A stretch of 64,000 nucleotides of DNA from Paramacrobiotus metropolitanus (Eukaryota > Tardigrada > Eutardigrada > Parachela > Macrobiotidae): assembly GCF_019649055.1 (NCBI RefSeq), contig NW_026570236.1:682001-746000 (forward strand), read 5' to 3'. A model generated the notes under the pieces. That model saw only the letters and a list, made by a program, of their open reading frames with translations, did no database searches and was not told where the DNA came from. Below are positions 57,322-64,000 of this stretch, piece after piece. Positions within the stretch are counted from its first letter, which is position 1. Each line of letters opens with the position of its first letter. The position numbers and the translations under genes were made by a program.

Positions 57322-58344
57322 TATTAAATTTTTGATTGATCACAAATTAGCAGGTGTTCGGATTAACAAGTATTCTCAACTAATTTTTACCTACGGTTAA
57401 GAGTTGGAGTCGCGACTTGTATGGAAATTTACCCATTTACATTTGCGTAACAGCGATGAATTCATCAGATTGCACCCAGCACTTTCAAGTTCATGCACAA
57501 AAAATCGACAAAACCGTTTCTGCATGTGGCTAACGGTTACGTGAAACTGGGGTTGCATAATTTTGGACTTAATGGTTGCACAATCTTCTCGTGCGGGAAA
57601 ATCAGCACGAAACTGGTGGCTTAAATTGCACTCCTACAATTAAAACATTTAAAACATACATTACATTTAAAAACATTTAAAACTGGATACCATCATATTG
57701 TACCAGTAATACAAAGTAATTGGAAGGCCGAAAAGCACAGCTGCATGGTTTTGTATAACGAAATGATTTGCTCAAAGTAACAGGATTTCCAGTGTACCTG
57801 CTTATTACCACTGCCTATTGTTTTTATATTTCTATTGAGCTAACATCAACAATAAATGTGCTGTAAGTGCTGTAAATAATACATTAAAAACTTTAGTTAA
57901 CCAGATCAACGCCCTTTTATATATTTATATAAGGCGCTCGATAAGCAACTTTTTTTTTCTGCATTACATGCTATACTGTATGTAGCTTTTAGATAGGTAT
58001 TTGTACATGTTGATTCCGTACATTACAGTACATATTACGAGTTTTGATACTGCATTTTTGAGTAGTACGAGCGGCAGCAATATTATTGAAGTACTTTGCA
58101 GTTTGCACAACGTGTGATGTATACGTACAATAAAATGAATAAATGCGCCACTATACAAGGAGCTGAGTAATTTGTTATAAATTTTCAGATTCAGTAAATT
58201 ATTTAAAAACCGTAGAACCTCACTGGGATATTCTTTATGGAACATTTGTTAATAAATAACTCAAGCTTGGCCTTTTCGCACAACAACAAATGACTCAAGT
58301 CTGCCATTCACTCATCTTTAACCAAAAACAAATGCGGTTTGCAT
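57322..58344. other. Intergenic between protease genes 6 and 7
   Basis: About 1 kb. A near-palindromic AT core flanked by GCCC/GGCGC lies near 57910-57935. A minus-strand 93-codon frame at 57964-58245 lacks coding character. No gene is called. Confidence 0.5.
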
Positions 58345-60152
58345 TTACACCATTAACGTCAAGTCTCCAAGAGGTGCAGTGTTAAATATCCACGGTAGAT
58401 ACAACGCCACCTTGGTATACAGTCCTCCAGTTCCTCTGGCACAGCCGTTCCCCATGGCGACAATGCCGGCTAGGTACTGTACTTGGCTAGTTGCGTTATA
58501 ACAGAACAATGGTCCACCGCTGTCGCCCTGGCATGAATCCTCTCCGACGACGCCGCCGGCACAAAGAAACAAATCGAGATCGGTAATTTCTCCGGTGGGG
58601 GATGCCACGTAGGCACAGTTATCATAAGATGCTGGCAGAATAGTTTGCACGACGTATTTGAGTGGGATGACATCGCGGGGAGGATCACCAAGTTCTGAAA
58701 AAAAGTCTGCACTGCATTTTAAAAAGTATCAAATCGCAGTTAATCTTACCGGAATCAACTTCGTCCCCGAAACCGGATGTTATACATTTATCGCCAACCT
58801 GAGGAACATGCCGGCTCAGACACAGTCGACAGGCGCACGCATCGTGCCGTCGGAAATCAATCGCTTCGGTCAAAACCAGGATGGCGATGTCGTTATCGTC
58901 CGTTCCAGTGTCGTAATCCGGATGGGCAACGCCACTAACCACATTGTACGTCCTGGAGCAACCTTGCACGACATCTGGATAAAAAATTTCTCCGGATATG
59001 GCGTAGGTAATTACCCCGATGGTCACTACAATCGGCGTGGCGGTAGCATTGAAAGGGCCACCGTCGCCGAGACAGTGGGCAGCAGTTAGAATGGTCCGAC
59101 TGCCGATGATTATGCCTCCGCACACGAAAGCACCATTTTCAACGAGACGAACAACCGATACCTAAATAAGGTTTCACTGCTGTAGAAATTTTTGATTCTA
59201 AATGGGTTTCATAATCGTCAGATTACCTTATTTTTTCAGCAATCTCACACATTGACGTAAGCTATGTACAGGTCAAAATTAACATCGTTGCCCTAACGCT
59301 TACAAGTAGCAACGTTTAGGAGATCTATTCGTCTCAAAAGATTCATTAATTTAGTAGAATTATATTGCCTGAAAACTTTCCTGACTCCTAAGCGTTTTCA
59401 AAAGAGTAAACTTTTAACTATCACCTGCCAACATAGTGACCCGGCTCCATTGGGCACTTCCGAGCCACCGACAATCGTTTGCTGAACGGTAAAGCGGTTC
59501 TTTGGGTTCTTCCGTTTGAAAACGGTTTTCGGAGTTTTGTGACTAAATGCTCCAGCGCTTTTCGATGTCTCGATGCTAGTGAAGATGTTGGGATTTCCGT
59601 TGGGTATCCCGCACTGGTACTGCCGAACCATCGCTGTTTGCGCTTTATGGTACGTTTCTTCCGTTCCAGCGGTGGACGTCAGAGGAGCACTGCTTGTCGT
59701 CACCGACTGCTGCGTAACACCTGGAATGTGCATAACCGTGTTGCACATCTTTTATTCGGTAAATCGAACGAACGAACACGCACTTACGTACTGTAACAGC
59801 ATAAAGATTTTCCATTGCCGAAGCCAGCACAGTCATTGGACGTCGTCATGCTCATGTCTTTGCATAAATCCAGCGCATTGGATGCGACACAGACACCGAC
59901 CTGACCAAGAGCAGGACTGGAATCTGGCGTGCAGCGTGGTCCAACAGCATTGTTATCTGTCGTTGAGGATGTTGTCGTGTAAGCATCCGGGCTGTACGAT
60001 GGCGCGGATATAGACGGGCCGTAATAATTAGGAGGGTCGGAAGGAAATGCTATTTCCCGCGAAAGCAGGCTGCCTGGGTTTCGAAATAACGAGCGGCTAC
60101 TGGATACGTGTTCAAGCTGCCATAAAAATAGTACGATGAATGCCAGATCCAT
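58345..60152 (-). CDS. CLIP-like serine protease 7, divergent four-exon member (Asp189)
   Basis: Exons 60152-59792, 59720-59425, 59161-58750 and 58694-58345 join to 472 codons. The signal-peptide and CLIP-like exons are fused: the intron between exons A and B of the other genes is absent. The start is ATG 60152, giving a Leu/Phe/Ile signal peptide. The CLIP-like module keeps six cysteines ending in Cys-Cys. The activation site is TIVGG with a preceding Gln-Gln-Thr, not Arg, so activation would need a different enzyme. The catalytic domain has TAAHC, DNDIAIL and QGDSGGP. S1 residue 189 is Asp, predicting trypsin-like cleavage. The linker is shorter than in the other members. It is probably the oldest branch of the cluster. 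Confidence 0.88.
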
Positions 60153-60610
60153 TGCGCTGTCGATGTACCGTTTTTCACTGTCAAGATCGAGAGGAGGTGT
60201 TCTTGCACTGTACGGCCATGCAACATCACGCCGCAGCTGCATAAGCAGTGAAGATGAGGTATGCACCATCATCAATGATGCTCTTGGCGATGATGAGCAA
60301 TATGTACCGCACCGGCAAACAAGCGTCTCATCAATTTTTTTTAATGGTGTCAGTGTGTTGTTCGTTATCTGTAGTTGTATACGATATCAACAGCAAGCGT
60401 ATTAATATACCTATCTGTAGTCTGCAGCTAACACTGACAAATGCTTTATTTATTAATGACACTGGGCGGATTAAACTAAGTTCAAAACATTAACAAACGC
60501 ACAGTATGCATTTAAACACAGTTTTTTTTAAACACAACTGCTGTATACATCATATGATCAAACCGGCTAGTTTAATTCGTGCCTACTAAAACTATTTAGC
60601 TTCGCTGGAT
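60153..60610. other. Intergenic, protease gene 7 to GPCR 1
   Basis: About 460 bp between two minus-strand genes. It holds upstream DNA of protease 7 and probably the 3' UTR of the first GPCR. No other feature. Confidence 0.55.
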
Positions 60611-61582
60611 TTAAAGCCTTTGTCTCCTGCATGGCGACAATGTCATTAATACCGCTTTTCGCCATTTTGGTAACGCTAAAAATACTAAAACCGGGTCTGC
60701 GATGACTTGACAGTTAAAAAGAATAACGACTACCAAATTCTCTTCCAGGATTCTGTAACCAAGGAGATCCTGCACTCCAAAATACACTGCAAATGGTCCC
60801 CAGAAGACTAATATACAGGCAGCCACGATAATCACGAGTATATTAGTCTCCCTTTCTGTGCTTTCGCTTCCTTCCACATGCATTCGTGTCTGACCCAGTC
60901 GGAATGAGCTTGTTTTCATTAAGCTCCTTTGCCTGAGCTTCCAAATAATAATGAACAAGGATGATGATGTGATGATGCAGCATACCATCATGGCAACTCT
61001 CTGAATGCCTTCGACGACGTTTTCTACTTCCGATTTGCTGTACGAGACGTTGAAGCAGTTCCGCACCTGGACAGGTCTCCGCTCCAGTACACTGAGAATC
61101 GTGCAAGGCAGTCCGATAGCATGCGGTACCACCCACATCAGAACAATAGCCAGTCGAACATTCTGCAGGTTGTGAAAACGCCGAAAGGTCATGGGGGCCA
61201 GCATGGCCCAGACGCGGTTAACGGCAATGGCAGCATGACTGACGATTTGTATCATGATGAAAACGTTTGTGGCGGAAGCGTTTATCATACAACCGGTGAC
61301 ACCCACTTCGATACTTGGGCTTAAAACGCGCAAGAAGGAGAAGGGCGCCATTAGCGTCTCAACACAAAAATTAGCCACCAATAGGCTAACAAAATACCAG
61401 TCAAACGGTGTTTTTAGATTTGCTCCTAATAAGAATCCCACACACACCAGACTGTTCAAGATGGATCCGCCAATATTAATGAATATCATGGCTATGTTAA
61501 AAACTACCTGCCGCGAAGCCGGATCAGTCCCGTTTACTGTTGTTATAAGATTGCTGGCGTTCACAAACGAAGAATTTTCCAT
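60611..61582 (-). CDS. Rhodopsin-like GPCR 1, intronless
   Basis: A 323-aa single-exon receptor with seven predicted membrane segments. The N-terminus has N-glycosylation sequons. TM1 carries the conserved Asn (GGSILNSLVC). The disulphide pair is a Cys at the top of TM3 (VTGCM) and one in extracellular loop 2 (RNCF). The TM3 end reads VNRVW where most rhodopsin-family receptors have DRY. TM6 has FWGPF. TM7 reads ADPVLVF in place of NPxxY. The ligand is unknown. It forms a tandem pair with the receptor at 62430-63404. Confidence 0.87.
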   Translation of the reverse strand: MENSSFVNASNLITTVNGTDPASRQVVFNIAMIFINIGGSILNSLVCVGFLLGANLKTPFDWYFVSLLVANFCVETLMAPFSFLRVLSPSIEVGVTGCMINASATNVFIMIQIVSHAAIAVNRVWAMLAPMTFRRFHNLQNVRLAIVLMWVVPHAIGLPCTILSVLERRPVQVRNCFNVSYSKSEVENVVEGIQRVAMMVCCIITSSSLFIIIWKLRQRSLMKTSSFRLGQTRMHVEGSESTERETNILVIIVAACILVFWGPFAVYFGVQDLLGYRILEENLVVVILFNCQVIADPVLVFLALPKWRKAVLMTLSPCRRQRL

Positions 61583-62429
61583 GTTACTCAGCAGACAACA
61601 ACCGCAGAACGCAAACTTTACTACAGGCGCTGTTTGGTTGAGTCAGATTGTATCGTTCCGGGGCTAAACTTTAGAATGCTTTAGAGTTTAATCGAATAAT
61701 TATGTATGTTTTAAGTTGGCCCAGTCAGTTTGGACGTTTCGTGCTGGGTTTAACCGAGTAAAACAGTAACTGATTTGGCTCCAGACAAGTTGGAGTACAT
61801 TGTTTCTGTTCTGTTTAATCAGCACCGCAAATATATCAATCATTTACGAACTTACGGCAAATACTCGTACCTCAGTTTACACACCAGCCAAATCTACACC
61901 TCTGCTTGTACAAGTACGAAGTAGTGCAAATCTACAACGACGGCATTGTTTTGTAGTGTTCAGATGGCAGTTAGACACGCATGGTTTCCAAACAGTGGGC
62001 ATGGATCCTACTGTCGAAATCATGGAGTACGGAGTTCGACGGAGTACGCTGCGGACTGCGGAGTACGCAAGTCGCCAAAGCGCAGCTGACACCATTTGTA
62101 AACACTATGTAGCGTGTGATACTACACTCAGGTGACTGAATTTGACAGTTTGATGAAACTTTCCCAACAATCTGTTTAGCTTTATACATCAGTATTAAAC
62201 CACGCATCCACCCTCACTCGGGATATGAACAAGCGTTCAACACTTCTTAGGGAAATGTGTGCTAATGTTGTCGCAAACCGGATTCACAAAGGATCCTGGC
62301 CAATACTAGTGCAAGCTGAGTTCCAGAAATTTTTTAGATTGTTGGTAATGGTAACGAAAATACGGAATACCAAATTTAATTATTCTGGGACAATCTGGAC
62401 ATTTACCAGGTTTTTGTCCGTATTCTGTT
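61583..62429. other. Intergenic between the two GPCR genes
   Basis: About 850 bp. A repeated GGAGTACG/GACGGAGTACG motif lies near 62024-62068. No gene is supported. Confidence 0.5.
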
Positions 62430-63404
62430 TTACGCTGAGAAATTCTTCACAACAATAGCTTTTCGCCATTTCGACATAGTTAAGAACAATAAAATAGGAT
62501 CGGCAACAGCTTGGCAGTCAAATAAGCCAATTATTACTACTTGGGCTTCCAGATTATGGTATCCAAACACATTCTGAAATCCAAAATACACCGCATACGG
62601 TCCCCAGAAGGATAAGATACTAATGGCCAAAACGCCCATCAAGATGTTGGCCTGCTTTTCTTGCCCATTCTCATGACATTCGGCTGCCGATGGCTTGTAT
62701 GAATGAGTCGCAGAACTGTCTCTCAACAAAGAACGTTTTTTCAATTTCCAGCTGATGACCGGTACAGAGACCAGAGTAATTATGCAACACATCAGTATAA
62801 CCGTTTTCTGTATAAATCCGGCAGCCTTTTCGGCCGATGTGCTAGCGGCTTTTTCGTTAAAGCACTCGTCCACGTGAGTAGCATTCCTTGCCACTACGCC
62901 AACCACTGCACACGGCAGCCCAATAATGTGTGGCACAAACCAAATGAAGATTATCGTTCGGTGAACAGCGCGTGCAGTGTAAAAATTCCGAAAGGTCATC
63001 GGAGCAACAATCGCGCCAATGCGGTGTAAGGCAATGACGGTGTGATTAACAGTTTGAACCATGCCGAAGACGTAGATTCCGTACACCCACACTGCACAGC
63101 CCGCTGTTCCAGACAGGTGTTCAGGATAAAATCCATAGACAACTGAGTTAGTAAGGCCGGTCCCGATGAACAGAATATTAGCGCACAGAAGACTAACGAA
63201 ATACAAATCAAATTGTGCTTTTCTGTTTACCCGTACACAGAACACAAGACATAAGACTGAATTCAGTAACAGCGCTGTAATGGCGATAGTTGTGGTGATT
63301 ACGAAAACACCAACAGCAGCAGGGGATTTCGTACTAGTAGCGTTGGAAGGAGTGTTGGAGGTTCCGTTAACAAGAAATGCAATACTTTCAGCCGAGATAT
63401 TCAT
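62430..63404 (-). CDS. Rhodopsin-like GPCR 2, intronless
   Basis: A 324-aa single-exon receptor, paralogue of the one at 60611-61582. It has N-glycosylation sites near the start, seven membrane segments, TM1 LLNSVLC, a TM3 Cys (TAGCAV) and a loop-2 Cys (DECF). DRY is replaced by LHRIG, the APMTFRNF loop is shared with GPCR 1, TM6 has FWGPY and TM7 reads ADPILLF instead of NPxxY. The intracellular loop 3 is short. An orphan receptor of a lineage-specific family is likely; the ligand is unknown. Confidence 0.87.
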   Translation of the reverse strand: MNISAESIAFLVNGTSNTPSNATSTKSPAAVGVFVITTTIAITALLLNSVLCLVFCVRVNRKAQFDLYFVSLLCANILFIGTGLTNSVVYGFYPEHLSGTAGCAVWVYGIYVFGMVQTVNHTVIALHRIGAIVAPMTFRNFYTARAVHRTIIFIWFVPHIIGLPCAVVGVVARNATHVDECFNEKAASTSAEKAAGFIQKTVILMCCIITLVSVPVISWKLKKRSLLRDSSATHSYKPSAAECHENGQEKQANILMGVLAISILSFWGPYAVYFGFQNVFGYHNLEAQVVIIGLFDCQAVADPILLFLTMSKWRKAIVVKNFSA

Positions 63405-64000
63405 ATCCCAAAATTTTTTATGACGTTGAATATTAGCTAGCAGAACTCAGTTAGCGTAAGCGTATACGAATTGAAAAGCTGGTCTTACAAGCGTAAAAAT
63501 GTGCAGTGTTGTCCACATATAAATAGGACAAAAATCTGAAACCGTTATGTATAATGTATTAAGCATATTACGTCATTAAATACGGTTTCGAATGCATGTT
63601 TGCTTGTGATGCTTTACCAATGTTTATCTACCTTAATAGGATTGCTGGGGTAGATCCTTCCAACGCTGTGTATATAATCTGATCAGCTCATAGCGAATTG
63701 CAGAAACTTTGTTTCTACATTTGCGGCAACTGTTCAAACTAACTACGAAGCAATTTAATTTATTTATTTAATGAGCTCAGGTGGCTTTAACCACGGGGGT
63801 GGGGGGGGGTCTAATTGCTTCTAGATCATTGTTTCATTTGTAAACATTTTAGAATATAGAACAGTTTCAAATCGATCAAGTGTGCTGTGTGCGACGGAAG
63901 GTCCATGACGCAGACTGTCAGAGACAATAATAATATATTGATTAGTGATCACAAAGCAAAAATCACCGATAATCTTTATACTGCAAACCAAAATACGAGT
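63405..64000. other. Right-edge intergenic region
   Basis: About 600 bp upstream of GPCR 2. It contains a short G-rich tract (G9 with flanking GGGGGT) near 63795-63810. No gene is supported. Confidence 0.55.

Noticed and set aside
58658-59089. 143-aa plus-strand ORF opposite protease 7
   Set aside because: It is an antisense shadow of the catalytic-domain exon, which has clear homology on the minus strand.

Overview
The window is invertebrate nuclear DNA. It holds intron-rich protein genes with GT-AG introns, eukaryotic housekeeping genes (mitochondrial GatA/QRSL1 and the ER protein Lunapark), tandem lineage-expanded families and two kinds of retroelement. I guess a small-genome ecdysozoan such as a tardigrade; that is inference from gene style, not proven by any single feature. 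Exons were joined by hand from GT/AG sites, codon phase and comparison between paralogues. All intact models close to whole codons.

Layout. (1) 1141-3752 (+): GatA/QRSL1 amidotransferase subunit A, 3 exons, 476 aa. (2) 4149-5679 (+): FLYWCH-like zinc-finger protein, 3 exons, 260 aa. (3) 7105-20511 (+): three tandem secreted beta-lactamase-like (LACTB/S12) genes with the same six-exon plan. The first carries a 9-bp minisatellite in a swollen intron and the third has a 1-bp frame break. A 5'-truncated non-LTR retrotransposon copy with a 14-bp target-site duplication sits between the second and third. (4) 21729-24047 (+): Lunapark, 4 exons, 400 aa. (5) 25000-25167 (+): a compact 55-aa ORF starting with a signal peptide-like segment, with a TATA box and poly(A) signal. 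(6) 25993-60152 (-): seven tandem CLIP-like chymotrypsin-fold serine protease loci. Five look intact and two adjacent ones are pseudogenes. (7) 28355-40487 (+): a complete Ty3/gypsy LTR retrotransposon between protease genes 1 and 2, with LTRs identical by eye and a 4-bp target duplication. It has gag, pol and an unrecognised 620-aa third ORF in the env position. (8) 60611-63404 (-): two single-exon rhodopsin-like GPCR paralogues with altered DRY and NPxxY motifs.

How the genes fit together. The protease cluster looks like a birth-and-death family. All members share a signal peptide, a six-cysteine CLIP-like module, a second cysteine-rich linker and an R/IVGG-type catalytic domain (TIVGG in the last). 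They differ at the S1-pocket residue (Gly189 or Asp189), so they probably cleave different targets. The best candidate for something undescribed is the third ORF of the LTR element. It has a C-x2-C-x8-C-x2-C motif, no signal peptide or membrane segment, and a consensus splice acceptor just upstream that pairs with a consensus donor in the leader. Copies of the LTR/PBS junction motif lie between pol and this ORF.
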